DNA of 64,000 nucleotides from Planomonospora sp. ID67723 (GCF_015711605.1 NZ_JABTEZ010000002.1:1550001-1614000); one strand, 5' to 3'; positions 1 through 8,962 are shown, counted from the stretch's first letter. A program made the numbers and translations. The notes: generated by a model from the sequence alone, not told the origin.

Positions 1-394
1 CCCGGCCGCAGTCCCAGAACAGGTGGTTGAAGTGGGTCACGTGGACCACGGGGATGTCGTCGCGCTCGGCCAGCGGGTGCCGGGTGGCCGGGACCTCGCC
101 CTTGGGGGTGTTGTGCTCGACGTAGACGGCCGGCACGTCCCGGCCCGGGCGGCGGCCCAGCCACTCGGCGGCCAGCTCCAGCTCGTGCGGACGCTGCAGG
201 ACGACCAGGTCCACGTCCTCGTCGCGGAGCCGGTCGGCGGGCACCTCGCGGGCGGCCTCCGGCCAGGGATAGGTCTGCGCCCGGCCGCGCCCGTCGGGGC
301 CCCGGTCCGGGGTGAGGGGCACCAGGTAGTCGTGGGCGCCGTGCACGAACGACGTGGTCCACGAGCCGTGCACGTGCCAGAGCAGGACTCTCAC
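1..394 (-). CDS. Glycosyltransferase (family 4-like), 3' end outside window
   Basis: The first 131 codons are present; the C-terminus lies beyond the left edge. The GTG start at 392-394 overlaps the stop of the upstream phosphatase gene by 4 bases (GTGA), so the two are translationally coupled. The N-terminus begins VRVLLWHVHGSW and later carries VDLVVLQRPHELELA and VPAVYVEHNTP, the Rossmann-like first half of GT4 enzymes that use nucleotide sugars. Because it sits with heptose-phosphate and other glycosyltransferase genes, it probably adds a sugar to the glycan made by the locus. Family is moderately sure; donor and acceptor are unknown. Confidence 0.7.
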   Translation of the reverse strand, partial: MRVLLWHVHGSWTTSFVHGAHDYLVPLTPDRGPDGRGRAQTYPWPEAAREVPADRLRDEDVDLVVLQRPHELELAAEWLGRRPGRDVPAVYVEHNTPKGEVPATRHPLAERDDIPVVHVTHFNHLFWDCGR

Positions 395-1008
395 GATGCG
401 ACCTCCCCGGCCGTCTGGATCTTTTCTCCGCCCGGTACGGCGAGCGGGGGCCGCTCCACCGCCGCGGGCTCCGCGGTGCGGCCGAGGACCAGGTCGACCG
501 CGGCGGCGAGGTCGGCGGCGACCTCCCCGGCGGCGGCGACCTCCCCGGGCAGCGTCACGGCCGTGGGCACCAGGATGCCCCGGGCCCCGGCCGCGCGGGC
601 GGCCTCGACGTCCCTGCCGATGTCGCCGATCACCACGCAGTCGCGGGCATCCACGCCGAGGGCCGCCGCCGCGCGCAGCACCAGCCCGGGGGCGGGCTTG
701 CGGCAGGCGCATCCGTCGGCGTCGTCGTGCGGGCAGATCGCCCACACGTCGAACGGCCCGAGCAGCTCCTCGACGCGGGCGTTGACCGCCTCCAGCTCCC
801 GGGGCCCGATCAGGCCCCTGGCGACGCCGGACTGGTTGCTCACCACCCCCACCGGCACGCCCGCCCGGCGGAGCCGGTCCACCGCGGCGCGCCCGCCCGG
901 AACCGCCTCGACCAGTTCTGGATCGTTGTTGTAGGGGACGTCGTGAACGAGTGTTCCGTCACGATCGAACAGCACGGCGGCGGGCCGTTTCCCGTGCGGC
1001 ACGAGCAC
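391..1008 (-). CDS. gmhB: HAD-IIIA phosphatase, D-glycero-D-manno-heptose-1,7-bisphosphate phosphatase-like
   Basis: A 205-aa HAD-IIIA hydrolase. Motif I is FDRDGTL (D15 and D17), followed by SNQSGVARG and a zinc-binding Cys/His cluster CPHDDADGCACRKP, the combination typical of GmhB and histidinol phosphatase relatives. GmhB removes the C7 phosphate of heptose-1,7-bisphosphate between the kinase and nucleotidyltransferase steps of HldE; gmhA and hldE lie on the other strand 5 kb away, which supports this role. The start is uncertain: GTG at 1008 sits directly against GGAG, while the in-frame GTG at 1002 has GGAG six bases upstream and may be the true start. It is divergent from the carbamoyltransferase operon. 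Confidence 0.82.
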   Translation of the reverse strand: MLVPHGKRPAAVLFDRDGTLVHDVPYNNDPELVEAVPGGRAAVDRLRRAGVPVGVVSNQSGVARGLIGPRELEAVNARVEELLGPFDVWAICPHDDADGCACRKPAPGLVLRAAAALGVDARDCVVIGDIGRDVEAARAAGARGILVPTAVTLPGEVAAAGEVAADLAAAVDLVLGRTAEPAAVERPPLAVPGGEKIQTAGEVAS

Positions 1009-1140
1009 CTCCGGAGGGATTGTTCGCTGGTCTCGGGTCGCTACCCGGTCGTCCGAAAACTAACCCTAAAAAAACTACTTAGCGTAACAAGTCGCAGCTC
1101 GCAGCCTTTCTAGCTGCACTTCTACCCAATGATGGTGTTT

Positions 1141-1154
1141 GAGAAGCGCTTCTC
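1141..1154. promoter_or_regulatory. Palindromic LacI-type operator candidate
   Basis: GAGAAGCGCTTCTC is a perfect 14-base palindrome with the central AAGCGCTT core typical of LacI/GalR-family operators. It lies 36 bases before the carbamoyltransferase start, in the 181-base AT-richer divergent region between the two arms of the glycan locus, so it could control one or both arms. No LacI-family gene is seen in the window. Confidence 0.5.
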
Positions 1155-1189
1155 TCGGTAGTGGTTAAGCATCTGCGGGAGGCGAATCC

Positions 1190-2830
1190 ATGAACTTTCT
1201 GGGATTAAACGCGATTTTTCATGACCCGGCAGCGGCGCTCGTAGTGGACGGCGAAGTGGTGGCCGCCGCCGAGGAGGAAAGGTTCAGCCGTCGCAAGCAC
1301 GGCAAACGTCCCGTTCCCTTCTCCGCCTGGGAATTACCCGAGCAGGCCGCCGCCTGGTGCCTGAAACAGGCGGGTCTGCGGCCCGAGGACCTCGACGCCG
1401 TCGCCTACTCCTACGACCCCGCGCTCGTCCGGCCCGGCCAGCAGGGGCTCGACGAGCGCTGGGAGGACCTGCGCACCACCTACGCCCACCGGGCTCCCGC
1501 CTTCCTGGCCACCGCCCTGCCCGGCCTCGACCCCGCCCAGGTCCGCTACGTGCCCCACCACGTCGCCCACGCCGCCTCCGCCGGGCTGGCCGCGCCGTAC
1601 CGGAACTCGGCGGTGCTGGTCTGCGACGGCCGAGGCGAGGCCGTCTCCCACCTGGCCGGGCGCTACCTCGACGGCGAGCTGGACATCCTGGCCACCCAGG
1701 AGCTGCCGCACTCCCTCGGGCTGATGTACGAGGAGGTCACCGAGCACCTGGGCTTCCTGCGCTCCAGCGACGAGTACAAGGTCATGGCCATGGCCTCCTA
1801 CGGCGAGCCCCGCTTCCTGGGCGAGCTGCGCGAGCTGATCCACACCACCGGCGACGGCGGTTTCCGCGTCGAGCCGATCAACTGGGGAGGTTACGCCAAG
1901 GCCCTCGGCAGAGGAGAGGAGTGGTCGGCCGACCACGCCGACCTCGCCGCCAGCGTGCAGAAGCGGCTGGAGGAGGTCCTGCTCGACCTCGCCCGCTGGC
2001 TGCACGAGCGCACCGGCGAGCGGTACCTGACCATGGCCGGGGGCGTGGCCCTCAACTGCGTGGCCAACACGCGCCTGCTGGCCGAGGGCCCCTTCGAGGA
2101 GATCTGGGTGCAGCCCGCCGCCGGAGACGCCGGCACCGCGCTCGGCGGGGCGCTGCACCTGGCCCAGGCGGCCGGGGAGCCGGCCGCGCCGATGCCCGGC
2201 GCCGACCTCGGCCGCGGCTGGACCGACGAGGAGCTGGCGAGCTGGCTGGAGGTCGCGCGGGTGCCGTACGAGCGCCCCGCCGACCTGGCCGCCGCCGTCG
2301 CCGCGGAGCTGGCCGCCGACCGGATCGTCGCCTGGTTCCAGGGCCGCAGCGAGTACGGCCCGCGTGCGCTCGGCCGCCGCTCCCTGCTGGCCCACCCCGG
2401 CCGGGCCGCCAACACCGAGCGGCTCAACGATGTCAAGGGCCGCGAGCAGTTCCGCCCGATCGCCCCGATGGTGCTCGCCGAGCGCGCCGGGGAGATCTTC
2501 GAGCGCGGCCCGGTGCCCAGCCCTTACATGCTCTTCGTCCACGACGTGCGGCCGGAGTGGCGCGAGCGCATCCCCGCCGTCGTGCACGTCGACGGCACCG
2601 CCAGGATCCAGACCGTGGACCGGGCCGACGACCCGCTGATGGCCAGGACGCTGGAGGAGTTCGAGGCCAGGACCGGGATCCCGGTGGTGGTCAACACCAG
2701 CCTCAACACCGCCGGGCGGCCCATGGTCGACGACCCCAGGGACGCGCTGGAGTGCTTCGGGTCGGCCCCGGTCGACCTGCTGGTGCTCGGGCCGTACCTG
2801 ATCCGGCGGGGGCAGGTGTTCGCGTCGTGA
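1190..2830 (+). CDS. Carbamoyltransferase (NodU/CmcH/TobZ family)
   Basis: A 546-aa enzyme close in length to TobZ and NodU. The N-terminal Kae1-like half starts FLGLNAIFHDPAAALV, keeps the EEERFSRRKH segment and the HHVAHAASAG metal/ATP motif near residue 123; the C-terminal YrdC-like part has GRSEYGPRALGRRS and REQFRPIAPMVL. Family members make carbamoyl-AMP from carbamoyl phosphate and ATP and carbamoylate a hydroxyl on a sugar or natural product. The start has a GGGAGG ribosome site. It is first of a nine-gene operon; its stop overlaps the next GTG by 4 bases. Likely substrate is a sugar (perhaps heptose) of the local glycan; this is inference. Confidence 0.88.
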   Translation: MNFLGLNAIFHDPAAALVVDGEVVAAAEEERFSRRKHGKRPVPFSAWELPEQAAAWCLKQAGLRPEDLDAVAYSYDPALVRPGQQGLDERWEDLRTTYAHRAPAFLATALPGLDPAQVRYVPHHVAHAASAGLAAPYRNSAVLVCDGRGEAVSHLAGRYLDGELDILATQELPHSLGLMYEEVTEHLGFLRSSDEYKVMAMASYGEPRFLGELRELIHTTGDGGFRVEPINWGGYAKALGRGEEWSADHADLAASVQKRLEEVLLDLARWLHERTGERYLTMAGGVALNCVANTRLLAEGPFEEIWVQPAAGDAGTALGGALHLAQAAGEPAAPMPGADLGRGWTDEELASWLEVARVPYERPADLAAAVAAELAADRIVAWFQGRSEYGPRALGRRSLLAHPGRAANTERLNDVKGREQFRPIAPMVLAERAGEIFERGPVPSPYMLFVHDVRPEWRERIPAVVHVDGTARIQTVDRADDPLMARTLEEFEARTGIPVVVNTSLNTAGRPMVDDPRDALECFGSAPVDLLVLGPYLIRRGQVFAS

Positions 2831-3837
2831 TCACTGTGGTCATCCCGACGATCGGCCGGCCCACCCTCGCCGCGACCCTCGCCGCCCTGGACCCGAAGAC
2901 CGAGGTCATCGTGGTCGACGACCGCCCCGACGAGCTGGCCGTCGACCTCCTGCCCGAACCGTCGGTGGACGGCCCGCTCCTGACGGGAGCGGCGTCGGTG
3001 GAGCGCGACGCGGACCTCCTCGGCGCGCTGCGCGCGGCGGACGGCCGGGTCAGGGTCCTGCGCTCCGGGGGGCGGGGCCCCGCCGCCGCCAGGAACACCG
3101 GATGGCGCGCGGCCGGAACGCCGTGGATCGTGTTCCTCGACGACGACGTGATCCCCGAACCCGGCTGGGACAAGGCGGTCCGCGCCGACCTGGAGGACCT
3201 GCCCGCCGACGTGGGCGGCAGCCAGGGCCGCATCGAGGTCCCGCTGCCGGCCGACCGCAGGCCCACCGACGCCGAGCGCAACACCGCGGGCCTGGCGACC
3301 GCCGAATGGATCACCGCCGACATGGCCTACCGGCGGGCCGCGCTGGAGCGGACCGGCGGGTTCGACGAACGCTTCCCCCGGGCCTACCGGGAGGACGCCG
3401 ACCTGGCGCTGCGGATGCGGGCGGCGGGCTACCGGCTGGTGCGCGGCGAGCGCGTCACCCGGCACCCGGTCCGCGACGACGGATTCTGGGCCAGCGTGCG
3501 CTTCCAGCGCGGCAACGCCGACGACGCGCTGATGCGGCGCGTGCACGGCCCCGCCTGGCGGGCCGCCCTCGGCGGCGCGCCGGGACGGCTGCGCCGGCAC
3601 GCCCTGGTCACGGCGTTCGGCCTGCTCTCCATCGGGGCCGGCCTGGCCGGGCGGCGACGGGCGTCCGCGGTGGCGGGCGCGGTGTGGGCGCTGCTCACGG
3701 CCGAGTTCGCCTGGGCCCGCATCGCCCCGGGACCGCGAACCGCGGAGGAGATCCGGCGGATGGCGGTCACCAGCATGGTCATCCCACCGGTGGCCTGCGC
3801 GCACCGGCTCCGCGGAGAACTGCGGGTGCGCCGGTGA
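2827..3837 (+). CDS. Family 2 glycosyltransferase with C-terminal hydrophobic segments
   Basis: 336 aa from a GTG that overlaps the carbamoyltransferase stop (GTGA). The GT-A fold is shown by TVVIPTIGRPTL at the N-terminus, VIVVDD, AAARNTGWR, the FLDDDV metal-binding DxD-type motif and GGFDERFPRAYREDADL. Two hydrophobic stretches near residues 255-300 suggest membrane association of the C-terminus. A reading frame extends far upstream inside the carbamoyltransferase gene but has no coding meaning; the coupled start is preferred. It probably transfers a sugar to a lipid-linked or surface acceptor on the cytoplasmic face. Confidence 0.85.
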   Translation: MITVVIPTIGRPTLAATLAALDPKTEVIVVDDRPDELAVDLLPEPSVDGPLLTGAASVERDADLLGALRAADGRVRVLRSGGRGPAAARNTGWRAAGTPWIVFLDDDVIPEPGWDKAVRADLEDLPADVGGSQGRIEVPLPADRRPTDAERNTAGLATAEWITADMAYRRAALERTGGFDERFPRAYREDADLALRMRAAGYRLVRGERVTRHPVRDDGFWASVRFQRGNADDALMRRVHGPAWRAALGGAPGRLRRHALVTAFGLLSIGAGLAGRRRASAVAGAVWALLTAEFAWARIAPGPRTAEEIRRMAVTSMVIPPVACAHRLRGELRVRR

Positions 3838-4988
3838 CCGGTCCGGTGCCGGGCCCCCTCGGAGGCCGGGGTGCGGTTCCGGGTGCCGGTCGTGCCGTGA
3901 GTTCCGCCGTGAGTTCCGCTGTGAGTTCCGCTGCGGGCCCTGCCGGGGGACCCGCGCGGGGCACGGTGCTGGTGGCCCGCGTCGACAACGCGGGCGACGT
4001 CCTGCTGGCCGGTCCGGCGGTCCGGGCGGTCGCCGCCGGGGCGCGCGAGGTCGTCCTGCTGGCCGGGCCGCACGGCAGGGCCGCGGCCGAGCTGCTGCCC
4101 GGCGTGTCCCGGGTGATCGAGTGGCGTACGCCGTGGATCGACCCCGAGCCGCCGCCGGTGACCGGTGCGCACACCGCGCGGCTGATCAGATCCGTCCGGC
4201 GGGCCGCGCCCGAGGAGGCCCTGATCCTGACCTCCTTCCACCAGTCGCCGCTCCCGCTCGCCCTGCTCCTCCGGCTCGCCGGAGTGCCCAGGATCTCGGC
4301 GATCAGCACCGACTACCCCGGCTCGCTGCTCGACCTGCGGCGGGTCGTCGACGAGGACGCGGACGTGCCCGAGGCCGAGCGCATGCTCGGCCTGGCCAGG
4401 GCTGCGGGGTTCGACCTGCCGCCCGGCGACGACGGCAGGCTCGCCGTGCGGCATCCGCTGCCGCAGGTCCGGCATCTGGCCGGACCGCCCGGTTACGTGG
4501 CCGTGCACCCCGGCGTCTCGGCGCCCGCGCGGGCCTGGCCCGAGCAGAGCTGGTCCCGCCTGGTGGAGGAACTCACCGCCGCCGGGCTTCGGGTCGTGGT
4601 GACCGGCAGCCCCGGCGAGAGAGCACTGACCGCGCGGATCGCCGGAGCGGGGGCCGTCACCGACCTGGGGGGCGCGACCACCTTCGCCGAGCTCGCCGCG
4701 GTGCTCGCCGGGGCGAGCGCGGTCGTCGCGGCCAACACCGGCCCCGCACACCTGGCGGCGGCGGTCGGCACCCCGGTGGTCAGCCTTTTCGCCCCCGTCG
4801 TCCCGGCCGCCCGCTGGGCGCCGTACGGCGTACCGTCCGTGCTCCTCGGAGACCAGCACGCCCCGTGCCGGGGCACCAGGGCCAGGGTCTGCCCGGTTCC
4901 CGGCCATCCCTGTCTGTCGTCCGTGCCGGCCGGACAGGTCGTCGAGGCCGTCCGCCGCATGGCCGTACCGAGAGAGGCGGTTGTATGA
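3834..4988 (+). CDS. Family 9 (heptosyltransferase-like) glycosyltransferase
   Basis: 384 aa if it starts at the GTG overlapping the GT2 stop (GTGA). The GT9 core starts near residue 44 with VLVARVDNAGDVLLAGPAVR, continues with GYVAVHPGVSAPARAWP and the C-terminal ANTGPAHLAAAVGTPVVSLF signature used by ADP-heptose:acceptor transferases. The first 40 residues are low-complexity Gly/Pro/Ala/Ser and include three in-frame copies of VSSA, so a later GTG (3897 or 3963) is possible. Located with gmhA and hldE, it likely uses ADP-heptose as donor, an uncommon setting for a Gram-positive. A second GT9 lies downstream. Confidence 0.85.
   Translation: MTGPVPGPLGGRGAVPGAGRAVSSAVSSAVSSAAGPAGGPARGTVLVARVDNAGDVLLAGPAVRAVAAGAREVVLLAGPHGRAAAELLPGVSRVIEWRTPWIDPEPPPVTGAHTARLIRSVRRAAPEEALILTSFHQSPLPLALLLRLAGVPRISAISTDYPGSLLDLRRVVDEDADVPEAERMLGLARAAGFDLPPGDDGRLAVRHPLPQVRHLAGPPGYVAVHPGVSAPARAWPEQSWSRLVEELTAAGLRVVVTGSPGERALTARIAGAGAVTDLGGATTFAELAAVLAGASAVVAANTGPAHLAAAVGTPVVSLFAPVVPAARWAPYGVPSVLLGDQHAPCRGTRARVCPVPGHPCLSSVPAGQVVEAVRRMAVPREAVV
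3897..3932 (+). repeat. Three tandem 12-base repeats in the GT9 5' end
   Basis: GTGAGTTCCGCC followed by two copies of GTGAGTTCCGCT. Each unit is in frame and encodes VSSA, and each begins with a potential GTG start codon. It lies in the poorly conserved N-terminal tail, so copy number could vary without harm to the enzyme. Confidence 0.8.
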
Positions 4989-6193
4989 GGATCGCTCTGA
5001 TATCCGAGCACGCGAACCCGCTCGCCGCGGTCGGCGGAGTCGACGCCGGCGGGCAGAACGTCCACGTCGCGGCGCTGGCGACCGCCCTGGCCGACCGAGG
5101 GCACGAGGTCGTGGTGCACACCCGGCGCGACCGTCCGGACGTGCCTCGCCTCGTGCCGCTCCACCCGGGGGTGACCGTGGAGCACGTCCCGGCCGGTCCG
5201 GCGGCCCCCGTCCCCAAGGACGAGCTGCCGCCGTACATGCCCGCCTTCGCCGACCACCTGCGGCGGCGCTGGGCGGAGCGGCGGCCCGACGTGGTGCACG
5301 CCCACTTCTGGATGAGCGGCCTGGCGGCGCTGGAGGCCGCGCGTGAGCTCGGGGTGCCGGTCCTGCAGACCTTCCACGCCCTGGGCACGGTGAAGCGCCG
5401 CTGGCAGGGCGCGGCGGACACCAGCCCGCCGCAACGGATCGCGGCGGAGGCCGACATCGGGCGGCGGGCCCAGGGAATCGTGGCCACCTGCGGCGACGAG
5501 GTGGATGAGCTGCTCGCGATGGGCGTGCCCGGCGAGCGCGTCGCCGTCGTGCCGTGCGGGGTCGACCTCACCCGGTTCCACTCGCAGGGCCCGATCGCCC
5601 CACGCGGGTCGCGCTGCCGGATCCTCAGCATCGGCCGCATGGTCCCCCGCAAGGGCGTCGGCACCGTCGTCGAGGCACTGCGCCACCTGCCCGACGCCGA
5701 ACTGGTGATCGCCGGGGGAGCACCGGACGACGAGGAGGCCGTTCGGCTGACCCGCCTGGCCGCCGCGCATGGCCTGTCCGACCGGGTCCGCCTGATCGGC
5801 AGCGTCGGCCGCGCCGACGTTCCCGCCCTGATGCGCTCGGCCGACGTCGTGGTCAGCGTGCCCTGGTACGAGCCGTTCGGCATCGTGCCGCTGGAGGCCA
5901 TGGCCTGCGGCGTCCCCGTGGTCGCCTCCGCCGTCGGCGGCCATCTGGACACGGTGGCGGGCTGCGGGACGCTGGTCCCGCCGCGCCGCCCGCGCGCCCT
6001 CGCCCGCGCCCTGCGCGACCTGCTGGACCGCCCGGACCTGCGTGCCGCCCTCGCCCTGGCGGGTGAGCGCCGCGCCCGGTCCCGGTACGGCTGGCCCCGG
6101 ATCGCCGAACGCACCGAGGCCGTCTACCTCGACGTGATCGCCGGTCAACGGAACCACGACCAGAACCGGATCGCCGCCACGGCAGGAGGATGA
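4985..6193 (+). CDS. Family 4 glycosyltransferase
   Basis: 402 aa; the ATG overlaps the preceding stop (ATGA). N-terminal domain: MRIALISEHANPLA then GGVDAGGQNVHVAALA, as in sucrose-phosphate-synthase-like and MshA-like GT4 enzymes; VVHAHFWMSG follows. The C-terminal nucleotide-sugar domain has ILSIGRMVPRKGV, VVSVPWYEPFGIVPLEAMACG and PVVASAVGG, where the E-x7-E type motif binds the donor. A retaining, soluble enzyme of GT-B fold. It sits between the GT9 and gmhA genes, so it likely extends the same glycan. Confidence 0.87.
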   Translation: MRIALISEHANPLAAVGGVDAGGQNVHVAALATALADRGHEVVVHTRRDRPDVPRLVPLHPGVTVEHVPAGPAAPVPKDELPPYMPAFADHLRRRWAERRPDVVHAHFWMSGLAALEAARELGVPVLQTFHALGTVKRRWQGAADTSPPQRIAAEADIGRRAQGIVATCGDEVDELLAMGVPGERVAVVPCGVDLTRFHSQGPIAPRGSRCRILSIGRMVPRKGVGTVVEALRHLPDAELVIAGGAPDDEEAVRLTRLAAAHGLSDRVRLIGSVGRADVPALMRSADVVVSVPWYEPFGIVPLEAMACGVPVVASAVGGHLDTVAGCGTLVPPRRPRALARALRDLLDRPDLRAALALAGERRARSRYGWPRIAERTEAVYLDVIAGQRNHDQNRIAATAGG

Positions 6194-6195
6194 CC

Positions 6196-6792
6196 ATGCA
6201 CCCGCACCTGTCACGCTTGAGTACCGCGCTCGCCGCGGTGGATGCCGACACTCCGACGATCTCCGTATGGGGCCGCAAACTGGCCGCCGTACTCACCGGC
6301 GGTGGCAGGCTTCTGGCCTGCGGGAACGGTGGATCAGCCGCTGAAGCCCAGCACCTGACCGCCGAGCTGGTCGGCCGCTTCCGCGACGACCGCCGCCCGT
6401 ACGCGGCGATCCCGCTGCACGCCGACACCTCCGCGGTCTCCGCGATCGGCAACGATTTCGGCGCCGAGGAGGTGTACGCCCGCCAGGTGCGGGCGCACGG
6501 CCGTCCCGGTGACGTCCTGCTCTGCCTGTCCACCAGCGGGGCCAGCCCGAACATCCTCGCCGCCGCTCTCGCCGCCAGGGAGGTCGGCGTCACGACGTGG
6601 GCGTTGACCGGCCCGGCGCCCAACCCGCTCGTCGAGCTGTGCGACGACGCCTTCCCGGTCGCCGTGGCGGACACCGCGACCGTGCAGGAGGTGCACCTCG
6701 CTGTGATCCACATGCTCTGCGACGCGATGGAGGAGGCGTGCGAGGAGGCCGGGGAGACCTGCGCGGACATGCTGGAGGAGGCGTGCGGATGA
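6196..6792 (+). CDS. gmhA: Sedoheptulose-7-phosphate isomerase (SIS domain)
   Basis: 198 aa SIS-domain protein with GGRLLACGNGGSAAEAQHLTA, the phosphosugar-binding signature of GmhA, then LCLSTSGASPNILAA. GmhA converts sedoheptulose 7-phosphate to D-glycero-D-manno-heptose 7-phosphate, the first step to ADP-heptose. An AGGAGG at 6184-6189 touches an ATG at 6190 but stands six bases from the ATG at 6196, so 6196 is chosen; either way the gene is coupled to the GT4 end. The Cys/Glu-rich C-terminal tail is unusual. Its stop overlaps hldE by 4 bases. Confidence 0.9.
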   Translation: MHPHLSRLSTALAAVDADTPTISVWGRKLAAVLTGGGRLLACGNGGSAAEAQHLTAELVGRFRDDRRPYAAIPLHADTSAVSAIGNDFGAEEVYARQVRAHGRPGDVLLCLSTSGASPNILAAALAAREVGVTTWALTGPAPNPLVELCDDAFPVAVADTATVQEVHLAVIHMLCDAMEEACEEAGETCADMLEEACG

Positions 6793-8237
6793 GGCGCGGA
6801 CCGCTCGTGGTCGTCGGGGACAGCCTGCTCGACGTGGACGTCGAGGGCGACGCGGAGCGCTTGTGCCCCGACGCGCCCGTGCCTGTCGTGGCGGGGACCC
6901 GCGAGCACCGGCGCCCCGGCGGCGCGGGACTCGCCGCCCTGCTCGCGGCCGACGAAGGGACCGAGGTCGTGCTGGTCACCGCGGCCGGTGACGACGAACC
7001 CGGCCTGCGGCTGCGGGAACTGCTCTCCGGCGCGGTGGAGACCGTCAGGCTCCCGCTGAGCGGCGGCACCGTGACCAAGACCCGGATCCGGGCACGCGGC
7101 CAGACGCTGCTGCGGGTCGACACCGGTGACGGCCGGGCGGAGACCGGCGAGTGCGGGGGCCGGGCGCGCGGGCCGGAGCTGCGCCGGGCCACCGATGCGA
7201 TCAGGAACGCGGGAGCGATCCTGGTCTCCGACTACGGGCTCGGAACCGCGGCGGTCCTGCGTGAGGCGCTGGCCGGGGCCACCGCACCGCTGGTCTGGGA
7301 CCCGCACCCGCGCGGGCTCACCCCGGTCCCCGGCTGCGCGCTCGTCACGCCGAGCGAGGCCGAGGCCCGGCTGCTGTGCGGAGAGGCGCACGCCTCGCCC
7401 GAGCAGGCGGCCCGGCGCCTCGCCCGCGATCTGGACGCCGAGGCGGTCGCCGTCACGCTGGGCGCCCGCGGCGCCGGGGTGGCGCGGCGGGGTGGCCGGT
7501 TCACCCAGGTGCCCCCGCCCTTCCCCGTGACGGGGGCGGACACCTGCGGGGCCGGCGACCGGTTCGCCGGGACCGCCGCACTGGCGCTGCGCGACGGGTC
7601 CTCGGCCGAGGACGCCGTGAAGGCGGCGGTCGGTCAGGCCACCCGGTTCGTGGAGGGCGGGGGAGCGGCCGCCGTCCGGTCGCTCGCCCCGGACGGCCGG
7701 TTCTCGGGGCCCGGCCGGAGCGCCCGGCTCGCCGTGCGGGAACCGGGCGAGCGGCTCTTCGGGCCGGAGCTGGGAGACCGCCCGCGCACCCCCCTGGAGG
7801 TCGCGGAGGTCGTCCGGGCACGCGGCGGCAGGCTGGTGGCCACCGGCGGCTGCTTCGACCTGCTGCACTCGGGTCACGTCAGCCTGCTGCGCCGGGCCCG
7901 CGCCCTGGGCGACGCGCTGATCGTCTGCGTCAACTCCGACGAGTCCGTCCGCCGCCTCAAAGGGCCGAGCCGTCCCGTCGTCGGCGAGGAGGACCGGGTC
8001 GAGGTGCTGCGCGCGCTGGAGTGCGTGGACGCCGTGGCGGTCTTCGGCGAGAGCACCCCCACTTCGCTGATCGAGCGGATACGGCCGGATGTGTGGGTCA
8101 AGGGCGGCGACTACACCGAATCCGACCTGCCGGAGGCGGAGGCGGTGCGTCGCGCCGGCGGCGAGACCGTGATCCTGCCCCTGGTCCCCGGCCAGTCCAC
8201 CACCAATCTGATCGCCGCCGCCCGGGCGGCCCTGTGA
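6789..8237 (+). CDS. hldE: Bifunctional heptose-7-phosphate kinase / heptose-1-phosphate adenylyltransferase
   Basis: 482 aa with both HldE domains. Residues 1-315 are a ribokinase (PfkB) domain: VVVGDSLLDVDVEG near the start and GADTCGAGDRFAG with the catalytic base D257. Residues 340-482 are a cytidylyltransferase fold with the HSGH motif (360-363) in GGCFDLLHSGH, then NSDESVRRLKGPSRPV and VKGGDY. The enzyme phosphorylates heptose 7-phosphate at C1 and, after GmhB, adds AMP to give ADP-heptose. ATG overlaps the gmhA stop. No clear hldD epimerase is present, so the D-glycero form may be the final sugar. Confidence 0.92.
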   Translation: MRRGPLVVVGDSLLDVDVEGDAERLCPDAPVPVVAGTREHRRPGGAGLAALLAADEGTEVVLVTAAGDDEPGLRLRELLSGAVETVRLPLSGGTVTKTRIRARGQTLLRVDTGDGRAETGECGGRARGPELRRATDAIRNAGAILVSDYGLGTAAVLREALAGATAPLVWDPHPRGLTPVPGCALVTPSEAEARLLCGEAHASPEQAARRLARDLDAEAVAVTLGARGAGVARRGGRFTQVPPPFPVTGADTCGAGDRFAGTAALALRDGSSAEDAVKAAVGQATRFVEGGGAAAVRSLAPDGRFSGPGRSARLAVREPGERLFGPELGDRPRTPLEVAEVVRARGGRLVATGGCFDLLHSGHVSLLRRARALGDALIVCVNSDESVRRLKGPSRPVVGEEDRVEVLRALECVDAVAVFGESTPTSLIERIRPDVWVKGGDYTESDLPEAEAVRRAGGETVILPLVPGQSTTNLIAAARAAL

Positions 8238-8253
8238 GACCGGAGGAACAACC

Positions 8254-8934
8254 ATGGTCGGGAACATTCTGATCACCGGTGGCGCGTCCGGCCTCGGCCT
8301 GGCCACCGCCGAGGCCGTGGCCAAGGCGGGCGGCCGGCCGCTGGTCGTCGACGTCACCGCGCCCGGTTACGAGGTCGACCACGTCCTCGCCGACCTGTCC
8401 GACCGGGCGGAGGCGGAGCGTGCCGTGGCCGAACTGGCCGGACGGGCCGGCGGGCTGGACGGCGTCGTCACGGCCGCGGGCATCGACGCCTGCGGGCGCC
8501 TGGCCGACGTGCCCGCCGACCGCTGGGAGCGGGTGGTCCAGGTCAACCTGTTCGGCACCGTCTCGGTGGTCCGCGCGGCACTGCCGTACCTGACCGCATC
8601 CCGGGGGAGGGTCGTGACCTGCGCCTCGACCCTCGGCCTGCGGGCGGTGAGCGACGCCACCGCCTACTGCGCGTCCAAGTTCGGCGTGGTCGGCTTCACC
8701 CGCGCTCTCGCGGCCGAGCTGGCCGGCCAGGTGGGGGTGACCCTGCTGGTCCCCGGCGGCATGCAGACCCACTTCTTCGACGACCGCGACGAACAGTACA
8801 AGCCGGGGCCCGACGCCCGGCTCAACAAGCCTGAGGACGTGGCCGCGACCATCGTGTTCGCCCTCGGCCAGCCGGCGGGATGCGAGATCAGGGAGCTGCT
8901 CGTCTGCCCGTCCACGGAGACGTCATGGCCGTGA
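8254..8934 (+). CDS. Short-chain dehydrogenase/reductase
   Basis: 226 aa classical SDR. The cofactor motif is TGGASGLG near residue 8; TAAGID corresponds to the NNAG motif, and YCASK carries the catalytic Tyr and Lys. It has a good GGAGG ribosome site nine bases before ATG. Within the heptose operon it may oxidise or reduce a nucleotide-linked sugar or the acceptor; the substrate cannot be read from sequence. Confidence 0.85.
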   Translation: MVGNILITGGASGLGLATAEAVAKAGGRPLVVDVTAPGYEVDHVLADLSDRAEAERAVAELAGRAGGLDGVVTAAGIDACGRLADVPADRWERVVQVNLFGTVSVVRAALPYLTASRGRVVTCASTLGLRAVSDATAYCASKFGVVGFTRALAAELAGQVGVTLLVPGGMQTHFFDDRDEQYKPGPDARLNKPEDVAATIVFALGQPAGCEIRELLVCPSTETSWP

Positions 8935-8962
8935 GCGTCGCCGTTGCCGTTGCGGAGCCCTC

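Noticed and set aside
1334-2587. Long minus-strand reading frame opposite the carbamoyltransferase
   Set aside because: It is a high-GC shadow frame; protein motifs and start signals support only the plus strand.
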